Positions 33,933 through 42,926 are shown, counted from the first letter of the stretch. The stretch is 64,000 bases of DNA from Candidatus Bathyarchaeia archaeon (GCA_035283685.1 DATETJ010000004.1:186001-250000); one strand, 5' to 3'. Numbers and translations: made by a program. The notes: generated by a model not told the origin, from the letters alone.

Positions 33933-34169
33933 TTACCTCGCGCGCACTGCAAGAACCTCGATATACTCCTTTTCAGCATCCGTACAACTGCTATAGTCGA
34001 TTTCTCTGTCGGTTTCAAGTTCAATCGTAACCTCGGCATGCTTAATCATCTTCAAAACCTTAGCGTCTGAAACCTCACCTGAGCTAACACAAATCACGTC
34101 ACGTACATCATCAACGGATACGCTTGCCAAACAGACTCTGGCCCCAAAATAGAAACGAGAAAGAAGCAA
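33933..34169 (-). CDS. Small hypothetical protein, 78 aa
   Basis: Not recognised. After about 15 odd residues, the sequence VSVDDVRDVICVSSGEVSDAK and EVTIELETDREI is protein-like and faintly recalls the N-terminus of phage head-tail connector proteins. It may be a remnant of a mobile element or a native small protein; the start may be internal (GTG/TTG near 34127). Confidence 0.4.
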   Translation of the reverse strand: MLLSRFYFGARVCLASVSVDDVRDVICVSSGEVSDAKVLKMIKHAEVTIELETDREIDYSSCTDAEKEYIEVLAVRAR

Positions 34170-34257
34170 AACTTAACCTATTTTGGCGAAAAGAAACGTG
34201 CTCTAAAGACTGTGTTTTTCTACCCTGTTAGGATTGGCACTGAGTGGGCAGCTAAAA

Positions 34258-34267
34258 TTATATAAAT
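34258..34267 (+). promoter_or_regulatory. TATA-like box upstream of SnoaL-like gene
   Basis: ttatataaat lies 35-44 bases before the proposed first codon, so transcription would begin at about 34290 and the message would be nearly leaderless. Confidence 0.45.
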
Positions 34268-34301
34268 AGACATAGGTTGAGCAATTAACGAGTGATTTGT
34301 C

Positions 34302-34739
34302 ATCTCAGCAAAAGACCTCAAGGCGCTTGCGCGTCGTTTTTTTGAGGAGGCGAACAAATGGAAGGCGGCCACCCTTGCCGCAATAGACGAGTTATTCGCC
34401 ACTGACTACGTCGAACACAGTGGCAGCGGCAAGGACACACACGGCATCAAGGACTACAAACAATCTATGAGTGAGTTCTACAGCGCTTTTCCCGATGTTC
34501 ACGTCACCATTGATGACATGGTCGTCGAAGGGGAAAGGGTAGCGGTGCGCTTTACGTTGGGTGGCACACACAAGGGTGAATTTATGGGCGTCCCTCCTAC
34601 GAGTAAGAAGGTGACGATAGGGGAGATTGGCATCATCCGCGTTGCTGGCGGCAAGTTCGTGGAATCATGGATGAGGTATGATACTCTGGGCTTTATGCAG
34701 CAACTCGGCCTTGCACCCACATCGCAGAAGGAAAGGTAA
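34302..34739 (+). CDS. SnoaL-like / ester cyclase family protein with non-canonical start
   Basis: NTF2-fold protein of the SnoaL/ester-cyclase type: SAKDLKALARRFFEEANKW, then LAAIDELFATDYVEHSG, VTIDDMVVEGERVAVRF and a WMRYDTLGFMQQLG ending give a full family-length protein of about 145 residues. The reading frame carrying this N-terminus meets TGA at 34293 and has no ATG, GTG or TTG before residue 56 (ATG 34467). An ATC at 34302 stands exactly where the usual Met before Ser-Ala would be. The start may be ATC, or a base may be wrong in the assembly, or the gene is damaged. Substrate unknown. Confidence 0.7.
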   Translation: MSAKDLKALARRFFEEANKWKAATLAAIDELFATDYVEHSGSGKDTHGIKDYKQSMSEFYSAFPDVHVTIDDMVVEGERVAVRFTLGGTHKGEFMGVPPTSKKVTIGEIGIIRVAGGKFVESWMRYDTLGFMQQLGLAPTSQKER

Positions 34740-35394
34740 CCTAAGCCGTCATTTTCACTGTTGCCAAGAAAGAGTCAATGATATTCGAACATGGAAATTC
34801 GTCCAAAAGCATTGCAACCAACATGGAAGTAGTAGTCAACGTACACGCGGCGCAGACTACTACTTCTAACCTGAAGCACCTCGGTATTATTACTTGTTCT
34901 AAGCGAAAGTTAATAACATCTGAACAGAAATTTGCCTCAAGTACATACGAAGTTGTTACGGCAGACCCTTCAGAGTCAACAACAACTTCAAAACAGCCAC
35001 AGCCATGGGCGTTGATGTCATCGGGAACACCCTGACGACGATGTCCACGCAGCTTGAGCTGCACAAAGCAGCCGTAACAATAGTAGAAGAAGGCGCTAAG
35101 CGATTGTCCCCTTCTTCTTTTGAAATTTCCTTTCCCACAGGACTCGCCGCAACATGCGCAAACGTCACCATGCCAACATGAAAGAGCACCACAAACTATG
35201 TTGAAACGCACCACAAAGTGAAAGTAAACAGAGCCCAAAACACCATACAGACCCCTCAACAGACCTCAGAACACAAACTGAAAAGCCTGATTTCAACTGC
35301 GAAATTTTTTTCTGCACTCATACTATCCCTCCATCCTTGGCTCCCGACAACACCAAGAACCCGCTCCTCCCAGCCACGGTTAAGGCTTATATGA
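34740..35394. other. 655-base stretch without a confident gene
   Basis: Long open frames here on the minus strand are Cys-rich and not protein-like. The most credible coding trace is on the plus strand, 35005-35181 (58 codons, ATG to TGA, with MGVDVIGNTLTTM and VTIVEEGAKRL), which might be a small gene or gene remnant. A TATA-like gcttatatg at 35383-35391 fits a promoter for the next gene. Confidence 0.4.
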
Positions 35395-35422
35395 ATGAAT
35401 GATTCTTATGTCTCAAACTTCA

Positions 35423-35435
35423 CCTCGAGACGAGG
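35423..35435 (+). promoter_or_regulatory. Short inverted repeat over putative ribosome site
   Basis: cctcg-aga-cgagg can form a 5-bp hairpin whose right arm contains the GAGG about 10 bases before ATG 35449. It could modulate initiation, or be chance. Confidence 0.25.
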
Positions 35436-35448
35436 CTTCAACTTTATG

Positions 35449-36768
35449 GATAAAACCAAAGTCATCATCATGGGCGCAGCCGGCAGAGACTTCCACAACT
35501 TCAACGTCTACTACCGCAACAACCCAAACTACGAAGTCGTAGCCTTCACCGCTACACAGATACCGGGCATAGCAAAAAGAGGCTACCCACCACAACTTGC
35601 AGGACCGCTTTATCCCAAGGGCATACCAATACACCCAGAGGAACAACTACCCGAACTCATCAAAAATCACGGCGTCCACGAAGTCGTCTTCGCCTACAGC
35701 GACGTATCACACGAATACGTCATGCACAAAGCCTCACTAGTCCTAGCCAACGGAGCAGACTTCAAACTAATGGGACCAACCTCAACCATGCTAAGAGCCA
35801 AAGTGCCAGTTGTCTCCATATGCGCGGTCCGAACCGGCTCAGGCAAAAGCCAAACCTCACGCAAAATTGCTCAACTTTTCAGAAAACGCGAATTCAGAGT
35901 AGTCGTCATCAGGCATCCCATGCCCTACGGCGACCTAGCTAAACAAGCTTGCCAACGCTTCGCCTCCTACGAGGACCTGGACAAAAACGATTGCACCATC
36001 GAAGAACGCGAAGAATACGAACCCCACATAGACAACGGAGTCATAGTCTACGCAGGCGTCAACTACGAGCAGATACTACACGAAGCCGAAAAAGAAGCAG
36101 ACATAATCATATGGGACGGCGGCAACAACGACATACCCTTCTACAAACCCGACCTACACATAGTAGTCGCAGACTCACACAGACCAGGACACGAAACCAC
36201 ATATCACCCAGGCGAAACCAACCTCCGAATGGCAGACATAGTCATCATAAACAAAGTAGACACCGCAGACCCAACCAACGTGGCAACAGTAAGAAAAAAC
36301 GCCAAAACCCTCAACCCAGACGCAGTAATCATAGAAGCATCCTCGCCAATAACCGTGGACAACCCAAAACTCATAAACGGCAAAAAAGTCCTAGTAGTCG
36401 AAGACGGACCAACCGTAACACACGGCAACATGGCATACGGCGCAGGCACAATCGCCGCCGAAAGATCGGGAGCAGGAGAAATCGTGGACCCACACCCCTA
36501 CGCGGTTGGCTCAATAATCGAAGCCTACAAAACCTACGGACACCTCGGCGCAGTTCTGCCCGCCTTGGGCTACGGAAAAGAACAGATACGCGAACTCCAA
36601 GAAACCATCAACAAGACACCCTGCGACATCGTCCTCATCGGCACACCCATCGACCTACGACGCGTCCTAAACATAAACAAACCAGCCGTACGAGCAAAAT
36701 ACGAACTGCAAGAAATCGGCACACCAACACTTGAAGACATCCTCAAAAAAAGGTTCCCACAAAAATAA
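35449..36768 (+). CDS. Cyclic 2,3-diphosphoglycerate synthetase-like P-loop protein
   Basis: Related to archaeal cyclic 2,3-diphosphoglycerate synthetase, which makes a thermoprotective solute from 2,3-diphosphoglycerate with ATP. An N-terminal Rossmann-like region (KVIIMGAAGRDFHNFN), Walker A RTGSGKSQTS near residue 130, then IIWDGGNNDIPFY and INKVDTADP, and a C-terminal GHLGAVLPALGYG. The frame opens at ATG 35395, but the TATA-like box at 35383-35391 favours ATG 35449 (MDKTKVIIMG). Codons are unusually C-ending and the coding strand G/T-poor. Many archaea, including non-hyperthermophiles, carry such proteins, so the product may differ. Confidence 0.82.
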   Translation, partial: DKTKVIIMGAAGRDFHNFNVYYRNNPNYEVVAFTATQIPGIAKRGYPPQLAGPLYPKGIPIHPEEQLPELIKNHGVHEVVFAYSDVSHEYVMHKASLVLANGADFKLMGPTSTMLRAKVPVVSICAVRTGSGKSQTSRKIAQLFRKREFRVVVIRHPMPYGDLAKQACQRFASYEDLDKNDCTIEEREEYEPHIDNGVIVYAGVNYEQILHEAEKEADIIIWDGGNNDIPFYKPDLHIVVADSHRPGHETTYHPGETNLRMADIVIINKVDTADPTNVATVRKNAKTLNPDAVIIEASSPITVDNPKLINGKKVLVVEDGPTVTHGNMAYGAGTIAAERSGAGEIVDPHPYAVGSIIEAYKTYGHLGAVLPALGYGKEQIRELQETINKTPCDIVLIGTPIDLRRVLNINKPAVRAKYELQEIGTPTLEDILKKRFPQK

Positions 36769-36799
36769 AATCGGCAACCACACTACATTCTGTAAGCTT

Positions 36800-37189
36800 G
36801 TGAACCCAAAAATGCCCGACACCAGCGTCTCAAGAATACCGATAAAACTCATCGTCGAAAGCACAGGCGAAGCCGAGGGTGAACTGATACGCCACCTAGC
36901 CCCACGAACCGTCACCGCCATCCTGAAAAAACTACCACTTGAAGGCAGAGCCGCACTCTGGAAAGAAGAAGTCTACTTCGAAATCCCAGTTGCCGCAGGA
37001 GAAGAAAAAGCCAAACCAACAGTGAAAAAAGGCGACTTAGCCTACTGGCCTATGGGAAAAGCCTTCTGCATCTTCTACGGTCAATCACAGCCCTACAGCG
37101 CAGTCAACATTGTGGGACAGATAACAAAGAACATAGAGCTTTTCAACAACGTTAAGAGCGGAAAAGTAATCCGAGTTGTCCGAACCTAA
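36800..37189 (+). CDS. Cyclophilin-like fold protein (DUF369/TM1367 type)
   Basis: A small beta-barrel protein: IPIKLIVESTGEAEGELIRH, YFEIPV, KKGDLAYWPMGKAFCIFYG and GQITKNIELFNNVKSG match the archaeal/bacterial cyclophilin-like family with no proven isomerase activity. GTG at 36800 is the likely start (ATG 36812 possible); the frame upstream of it overlaps the previous gene. It shares the C-ending codon style of that gene and probably its transcript (31 bases apart). Confidence 0.8.
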   Translation: MNPKMPDTSVSRIPIKLIVESTGEAEGELIRHLAPRTVTAILKKLPLEGRAALWKEEVYFEIPVAAGEEKAKPTVKKGDLAYWPMGKAFCIFYGQSQPYSAVNIVGQITKNIELFNNVKSGKVIRVVRT

Positions 37190-37665
37190 GGAAACTGAAT
37201 CCTAGTCTCAGCCCATTCCTTCAACAACTGTTCGCATCTTTCTACTACTTCTTGACTATTGCTCCTCGCCTTCAGCGTCTTTAGAAATTCGAGGCGTTTT
37301 TCTATGGCTGCGATCTCGCCTATGCCGTAGTATAAGTTTCCTTCAAGATAGTCTTTCATCTGCTGCGCTTTCTGCACCACGTAACTGGCAGCGTTGACGA
37401 CATCTGTGAGCATGGACATGTTCGCCCACAAAGCAGCGTCCGACTCATGCAGTTGACTGAAGCCTTCCATCTCAACGATTCCCCTTATGTAGGCGCGCAG
37501 AAAGTCATAGTAGTCAGCGGTCTTTAAGAGCTGGATTAGCTGCTCCATCTTTTCCTTGAACTGCGAACTGCCCTCGATGATTAACGTGTGCTTGTAGCCT
37601 TTATGAACAAGTTCTCTCGCTTTGTCGACTTCCTCTTGCGTGTAAACCCGTTTAGGAAAAGCCAA
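37186..37665 (-). CDS. Helical hypothetical protein, 159 aa
   Basis: Not recognised. Almost entirely amphipathic helix by eye (EEVDKARELVHKGYKHTL, MEQLIQLLKTADYYDFL, LEFLKTLKARSNS). ATG start; the 3' end overlaps the convergent cyclophilin-like gene by 4 bases. It lies 28 bases downstream of S25e on the same strand, so it may belong to the Tes-S25e transcript. Confidence 0.6.
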   Translation of the reverse strand: MAFPKRVYTQEEVDKARELVHKGYKHTLIIEGSSQFKEKMEQLIQLLKTADYYDFLRAYIRGIVEMEGFSQLHESDAALWANMSMLTDVVNAASYVVQKAQQMKDYLEGNLYYGIGEIAAIEKRLEFLKTLKARSNSQEVVERCEQLLKEWAETRIQFP

Positions 37666-37693
37666 ATCTCTGTCTCACAGAAATGAAGGCGCA

Positions 37694-38017
37694 CTAGTCA
37701 TGCGGTTTGTATATCTTGAGGCTTTTGCCCGCTGAAACATATTCCAGAACGCCTCTCTGCGCCAACTCGTCCAGCATGTCCTTTGCCACGCTCAAGCGCA
37801 AATTGAACCGGGACGCAACTGCATAAGGCGTGACTGCCTTCATCTTTTTGATTTCGCTTATTGTCTTCTCGCTTTTCAAATCAGGCGGCATAATGCTAGG
37901 CGCCCTCCTCTCGGCAGGCCCTGAGGATTTGCCTCCCTTCTTTTTCTCAGTCCCCTCATCCTTCTTATCCTGAGCGCGTTCCAGTTGCTTTACTGTGAGC
38001 TTTTTCTTTCCACCCAT
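37694..38017 (-). CDS. rps25e: Small ribosomal subunit protein S25e
   Basis: Winged-helix ribosomal protein of the small-subunit head. Basic N-terminus MGGKKKLTVKQLERAQDKK, then KMKAVTPYAVASRFNLRLS, AKDMLDELAQRG and a wing ending KSLKIYKPH. The ATG at 38017 gives the normal archaeal N-terminus and sits 5 bases after the stop of the upstream radical SAM gene. S25e occurs in TACK and Asgard archaea and eukaryotes, useful for placing this genome. Confidence 0.93.
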   Translation of the reverse strand: MGGKKKLTVKQLERAQDKKDEGTEKKKGGKSSGPAERRAPSIMPPDLKSEKTISEIKKMKAVTPYAVASRFNLRLSVAKDMLDELAQRGVLEYVSAGKSLKIYKPHD

Positions 38018-38022
38018 AATCA

Positions 38023-39642
38023 CTACGACTCCGTCTTTTTCCATGCGGCTGGGCTGCTTATAGACTTATTCCCAGCTTTCTTTCTTGCGTGTTTCTTCTC
38101 TTCAACAGGCTTCGATTCGGGCAATGGGGTAGCATACTTTTTTTCCAGTGTCTGCCTGTGCAAGGTGTTCATGGTGCAGAAGGGCACGATTTTGCCACCG
38201 GGGAACCCATAATGAATCGTGCAGCGTTCCACTCGGGCTAGGTCGAAGTTGTAGGCATCCATAAAATGCATTAAACCGATCATCAGTGTCTTGTAGTGGA
38301 ATGGTCTTAGCGACTGGTAGCTTCCGCTCATTATCGCAGGCAGGACTTCTCGAAGTATCTTGGGCTTGATGTTTCTCAGCGCTGAAAGCCCAACGCGCAG
38401 CTTAGCCCTTGTGCGTCTGCCTTTTCTCAGGTCTTCCGCTGCTTTAGTGAGGCTGTTGAAAAACGAATCGACGTCGCCGAGTCGGGTTATGGGCACTGCC
38501 TTGCCTTTCTCCACGTACATATAGGTGGCTGCTCCACAGTGCGGGTGACAAGTGAATTCAACGTGGGATTTTGACTTGTAGGCATTCAAGAAGTCCGATA
38601 TTGGATAGGTACATGGAATAGGGTAGAAATCATCAACCGTGACAACGCCTTTCATCTGCTCCTCGATTCTCTGCAAGGCTTCAGGGATGGTGATCCTGCC
38701 CTTCTTTACTTCCCACTCTTCAGTTCTGCCCGCGAATGAGACAGGTTGGAAGTTGACGCAACGCACCACATCGATGTTTTCGATGGCAAATTGGATGATT
38801 TCGCCCAGCTGGTTGTCGTTCATGCCTCGGACAACAACCGGAACCAAAACAACGCTGTGGTGGCCTGCTTTGCGGCAGTTTTCAATGACCTTCTTCTTAA
38901 TGTTGAAGAGCCAGTTGGCGTATTGCCATTTGCCTTTTTCATCGAGGTAGCTGGGCGCTCGTCCAAGATAGGCTTCAGGCTTGACGCCGTCGAATGAAAG
39001 ATATAGTGTGTCTACGCCGGCGTCGCGAAGTTGACGTAGGTATTCGACGCCATCCTTGTCCTCAGCTATCTTAACACCGTTCGTATTGAGTTCCACGTGC
39101 CTGAAGCCCTTGCGTTTAGCCATCTTGACAATTTCTAACAGGTCTGGGTGAACCGTGGGTTCTCCGCCTGAAAGCTGAACTGCTGGGGGCGGCACAGGCA
39201 AGTTGCTGCGCAGCGTGTCCATGATTTCGCCGATGGCCTCTAGGCTAGGCCTATAAAGGTAGCCGATTTTTCCCGCGTGGGCGAAGCATATGGAGCATTG
39301 AAGGTTGCAGGCGTTTGTAACGTCAATAATGGATAAAACCGTGTGCGACTTGTGGCTTGGGCAGAGCCCGCAGTCGTAGGGGCATTCCTTCACGGTCTGG
39401 GTGCGCGGATTGGACACGCCTTTGCCGACTTTACCGTATTTCTCAAACCGATTGTATGTTTCAATGTCCGCCCAGTACACATCTTCGAAATGTCCATGTT
39501 GAGGACAGTTTTTAACCAGTAAGACTTGACCGTTTCTTTCGACGATTGTGGCGTCGAGCCGTTCTAGACATTCAGGGCACAGGCTGGTCGTGTGCTTCAG
39601 GACGTTATCCTCTGATGGTAGTTGCTTCTCCAAAGCCTGCAA
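38023..39642 (-). CDS. tes: Radical SAM tetraether lipid synthase (Tes / MJ0619 family)
   Basis: Radical SAM enzyme of the family that couples archaeal diether lipids tail to tail into GDGT membrane-spanning lipids. N-terminal CPEC (Cys22, Cys25) with KNCPQHGHFEDVYW, then ECPYDCGLCPSHKSH (Cys87, Cys91, Cys94) for extra metal sites, then the radical SAM CxxxCxxC (Cys112, Cys116, Cys119; ACNLQCSICF), GGEPTVHPDL and the long C-terminal region with a further Cys pair. Length 539 and every region match Tes homologues. Followed by S25e after 5 bases. Confidence 0.9.
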   Translation of the reverse strand: MQALEKQLPSEDNVLKHTTSLCPECLERLDATIVERNGQVLLVKNCPQHGHFEDVYWADIETYNRFEKYGKVGKGVSNPRTQTVKECPYDCGLCPSHKSHTVLSIIDVTNACNLQCSICFAHAGKIGYLYRPSLEAIGEIMDTLRSNLPVPPPAVQLSGGEPTVHPDLLEIVKMAKRKGFRHVELNTNGVKIAEDKDGVEYLRQLRDAGVDTLYLSFDGVKPEAYLGRAPSYLDEKGKWQYANWLFNIKKKVIENCRKAGHHSVVLVPVVVRGMNDNQLGEIIQFAIENIDVVRCVNFQPVSFAGRTEEWEVKKGRITIPEALQRIEEQMKGVVTVDDFYPIPCTYPISDFLNAYKSKSHVEFTCHPHCGAATYMYVEKGKAVPITRLGDVDSFFNSLTKAAEDLRKGRRTRAKLRVGLSALRNIKPKILREVLPAIMSGSYQSLRPFHYKTLMIGLMHFMDAYNFDLARVERCTIHYGFPGGKIVPFCTMNTLHRQTLEKKYATPLPESKPVEEKKHARKKAGNKSISSPAAWKKTES

Positions 39643-39732
39643 TTTGACACCACTGAGAGTTGTAACATTTAACTACAGCTTCACGGCATACACTATAAGA
39701 AGGTTTCCAAACCTTTCAGAAGGTGAAAACGG

Positions 39733-40503
39733 TTGACGACGCCATCTGACGCCGCAGTCAGCCAAGAAGCCAAAAGAATTCTAAGAGAGCTAGGCTTAAC
39801 CGATTACGAAACCAGGGCATATATTGCCTTACTTGAACACGGAGTTCTGACAGCTAGCCAAGTCAGTGAGAACTCAGATGTGCCTTACTCCAAAGTGTAT
39901 GAAACTCTAACCTCCCTTGAACGCAAAGGCTGGATAGAAACCGAGCAAGGCAGACCTGGACGATACTATCCAAAGGCGCCATCAGATGCCCTAGCCACAG
40001 CCAAAATGCAGCTGGAAGAGAAAGTCAAAGCATGGGAGAAGACCATGACAAGCGAGTTGCAGCCATTTTACGAAAAGCGCGAAATCAGAGAGAAACCTGA
40101 CATATGGATCCTAAGAGGCGAGGTGAGCACAATAGCGAAACTTAGGGAAGTGCTTGAAAAAACCAAAACTGAACTTATGATCGCAGCGCCCACAATTCCA
40201 AGAGCTCTGACTGAATCAGTCACGCCCTTTTTGCAGCGCCTCCAGACTGCCGACATCAAAGTCCACTTCATGGTGTCAAAACAGTCAACTGCATGGAATC
40301 TGAAAGAGCTTGAACGTTTTGCTGAAGTACGAGTTCGAAATCAAATGTTTGGCGGAGGCGTCATAGTTGACGGCAAAGAAGCCATACTCTTTCTAGGCGA
40401 GGACAAGCCAACACTTGTCATATGGTCAAACCACTTGGGGCTTGTGCAGTTTGCCAAAGACTATTTCCAGCATTTATGGGACTCCTCTAAACATATCGAG
40501 TAA
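39733..40503 (+). CDS. TrmB-family transcriptional regulator
   Basis: Winged helix at residues 15-80 (LGLTDYETRAYIALLEHG, then TASQVSENSDVPYSKVYETL) followed by the TrmB-type C-terminal sensor domain with PDIWILRGEVS and a phospholipase-D-like fold. TTG start with AGGTG 9 bases upstream. Divergent from the Tes gene; TrmB proteins often respond to sugars, but the signal cannot be read. Confidence 0.88.
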   Translation: MTTPSDAAVSQEAKRILRELGLTDYETRAYIALLEHGVLTASQVSENSDVPYSKVYETLTSLERKGWIETEQGRPGRYYPKAPSDALATAKMQLEEKVKAWEKTMTSELQPFYEKREIREKPDIWILRGEVSTIAKLREVLEKTKTELMIAAPTIPRALTESVTPFLQRLQTADIKVHFMVSKQSTAWNLKELERFAEVRVRNQMFGGGVIVDGKEAILFLGEDKPTLVIWSNHLGLVQFAKDYFQHLWDSSKHIE

Positions 40504-40564
40504 GACCCGCTTTTGACTCAGCCGTAAAAGGTTAATAGCCGCTTTCAATTCTACGTCAGCAAAG

Positions 40565-41053
40565 GTGCCATTCATGAAGCCAGAGGAAAAAGAACTGATT
40601 GCCTTCTTCCGCGAACAGGTTGAACACGAGGAAGAGATCGTCAAATCGATTAACAAAGCGCTTCAGAAGTTGAAGAATCCTGTCGTTGTTTCGGTTTTGA
40701 AGGGCATGTCGCTCGACTCTATAAAGCACGCGGACATGTACAAGGCGGCTGAAAGCGTCATAACCGTGGCTCCTGCAATGTCAGAGGACGAACTTGACCA
40801 TTTGAACGATGTCGTAAGCTGGCACATCAAAAACGAAGAGAAAGTCATGAACCAAGTCGACGACTTCATGGAGAAAATAAAGGACGAGAAAATAAAATTC
40901 CTACTTGAGAGCATTCAAGTGGATGAACGAAGGCACCATGAACTGTTGAAGACCATCATGGACGTGGTTGCTCGCGGCGAAACTATCACCAAGGACGAAT
41001 GGTGGGAAATAATGTGGAAGAACGTGCCCTTCCACGGAGCGCCCGGAGGATAA
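40565..41053 (+). CDS. Ferritin-like four-helix protein
   Basis: Helical protein with a series of acidic and histidine residues in the ferritin/rubrerythrin pattern: REQVEHEEEIV, SIKHADMYKAA, SWHIKNEEKVM and VDERRHHELLKTI. These could bind a di-iron centre. 162 residues; C-terminus ends in PFHGAPGG. Peroxide or iron handling is likely but not shown. Confidence 0.78.
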   Translation: MPFMKPEEKELIAFFREQVEHEEEIVKSINKALQKLKNPVVVSVLKGMSLDSIKHADMYKAAESVITVAPAMSEDELDHLNDVVSWHIKNEEKVMNQVDDFMEKIKDEKIKFLLESIQVDERRHHELLKTIMDVVARGETITKDEWWEIMWKNVPFHGAPGG

Positions 41054-41181
41054 CTCGCAGCACGTCATTTCTATCCTCTTGGCAACAATCAGCTGCTCTT
41101 AGAACGGAACTTCAAATTCATATCCTGAATTAACAAGGTTTAACTCTAAATTTTCAAAAGGACGATAAGAGGTCCAAATTA

Positions 41182-42894
41182 ATGTTCAGAAAACCATCTG
41201 AAGTAAAAACTCTGATCCTCTTAACAACTATCATCATCTCAGCATTCGCTTATGTCTCTCTTGCGTATTTCATCCCGAAGGCTGAGGCTGCGTCTTACAC
41301 TAGTGCGGCTAAGCCAATGGAGTTTTACTTGCACTATGTTGATGCTCCAGTGGATGTCGCCGGCATTCAGACGAAGTACATTATGAACTCTACTCAATGG
41401 TTCCGTTTTCTGACTCAGCAAGATGCGTATACGAACTCGTTCTACAAACCCGTAGGTCAGCCGAAGGTCGCAGTGGATTTCTACTTGTACCCAAACCTAG
41501 CTGGACCAGTGATATTCAACGGCACATGGCAGGTCTTCATTTGGGCAAATAGCTCAGCCTACAAGCCAACGGGCTTCACGTTACAGTTCTACGAGATCAC
41601 GGTCGGAGGCGCGACGCTCTGGGATTCTGGAGCCCAGAACCCAACAGTGACCAGCAGCATCGGCGAGTACATAGATGTGCCTGTTTACAGCTACAACTTG
41701 TCAACGCCGCTTACTCACGCCTTCAACGCTGGAACAAGTCTCCAAGTTCACGTAGAGGTCAACACTGGCTCATCTGCGGACACAAGAATCTGGTACGGTT
41801 CACCGTTCTATCCAAGCAAAGTCATACTGCCAGCCCAAGACTATGCTAGACCCGTCTCGGTTAAAACATACGCTTACGACAACAGCGAAACCAACATGTT
41901 CTACTATAACTGGAGCGACAGCCAACGCATAGTGACTGTTCGCGCCAACGTCACCGATCCATTTGGCGGATATGACATTTACCGCGTCAACATGACCATA
42001 CTGGATCCAGCGCAAAGCCCAGTTGTGGACAACGTTGACTTGGTGCGCATGTCGGATGGGCAATGGCTTACGCGTTTCGCTAACACGTATGAAGCAAACT
42101 GGACCTATCCTTCTACAGCTCAGCTTGGCAATTACACCGTCAACGTTTCAGTCATTGACAACAACGGCTACTATCGATATCAGGATATAGGCTCATTTGG
42201 ACCGTTTATCGAATACAACGACCACATGTTCCAGATGGGCGTCATAGTCTACTATAATCCAGCCTTCCACATAGTCGATGATGTCGACTCATTTCTGCCA
42301 AACGCTCAGGTTTATGTAACGTGGCCAAACAGCACGAGAGACATGTTACCGCGTTACACAGACGCGAACGGGTGGGTCAATCTGACGCACGTGCTTCCAG
42401 CGAACTACGGTTTGACAATCCTATGGAAAGACGTTGTTGTCAAACAGACAACAGTGTATGTCAACTCAGACGGGCCATTTGCAATAAAAACCGAAGTCTA
42501 CCAATTGACGATCAACGTACTTGGTAACAATGGAGCCCCAGTTCATGGAGCCTACGTCATAGTCTTCACCCAAACTGGCGTCGGCTACGGTCTGGACACC
42601 ACGAACGCTGCGGGTCAAGCGATGTTCAAGTTGCCCAAAGGAACATACAACACAGAAGCTCATTACAGCGGCGAATACTGGTTGAAAGTAGTTGCAACAA
42701 GTGCAGCTGAGCCAGCAATTTCCGTGGAATCGTCTACGTCTACAACTATTGTCTTAGAAGAGTTTCCTCCGCCAATCTGGACAACGACAGGATTTCTGTT
42801 GCTCATGGCTTTAGTTGCGGTCTCGATGTTCGCAGCGACCTACATCGTGTTCCTCAGCCGCAAACGAGTTCCAGCAGTCAGACGCAGAGCATAA
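41182..42894 (+). CDS. Secreted membrane-anchored surface protein
   Basis: N-terminal signal helix (about residues 10-32, cleavage near AEA), a long Ser/Thr/Asn-rich extracellular region with many NxS/T sites (for example NWSDSQ, NVTDPF, NYTVNVS), a carboxypeptidase-regulatory-like domain near 440-520 (GNNGAPVHGAYVIV), and a C-terminal helix followed by RKRVPAVRRRA. Layout of an S-layer or cell-surface protein anchored by its tail. Codon use ordinary. Confidence 0.72.
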   Translation: MFRKPSEVKTLILLTTIIISAFAYVSLAYFIPKAEAASYTSAAKPMEFYLHYVDAPVDVAGIQTKYIMNSTQWFRFLTQQDAYTNSFYKPVGQPKVAVDFYLYPNLAGPVIFNGTWQVFIWANSSAYKPTGFTLQFYEITVGGATLWDSGAQNPTVTSSIGEYIDVPVYSYNLSTPLTHAFNAGTSLQVHVEVNTGSSADTRIWYGSPFYPSKVILPAQDYARPVSVKTYAYDNSETNMFYYNWSDSQRIVTVRANVTDPFGGYDIYRVNMTILDPAQSPVVDNVDLVRMSDGQWLTRFANTYEANWTYPSTAQLGNYTVNVSVIDNNGYYRYQDIGSFGPFIEYNDHMFQMGVIVYYNPAFHIVDDVDSFLPNAQVYVTWPNSTRDMLPRYTDANGWVNLTHVLPANYGLTILWKDVVVKQTTVYVNSDGPFAIKTEVYQLTINVLGNNGAPVHGAYVIVFTQTGVGYGLDTTNAAGQAMFKLPKGTYNTEAHYSGEYWLKVVATSAAEPAISVESSTSTTIVLEEFPPPIWTTTGFLLLMALVAVSMFAATYIVFLSRKRVPAVRRRA

Positions 42895-42902
42895 GGCCTA
42901 AC

Positions 42903-42926
42903 TCAATTCCTTCTTTTTCTTTTTGT
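42903..42926 (+). terminator. T-rich terminator after the surface-protein gene
   Basis: A pyrimidine run with TTCTTTTTCTTTTT directly after the stop at 42894, typical of archaeal T-tract termination. Confidence 0.4.

Noticed and set aside
34741-35259. Minus-strand 172-codon frame with many cysteines
   Set aside because: No motif spacing, erratic composition, and no ribosome site; treated as non-coding.
35949-36734. Long plus-strand frame (261 codons) rich in Arg, Thr and His inside the diphosphoglycerate-synthetase-like gene
   Set aside because: It is the off-frame reading of the A+C-rich coding sequence; its composition is not protein-like and the other frame has clear motifs.
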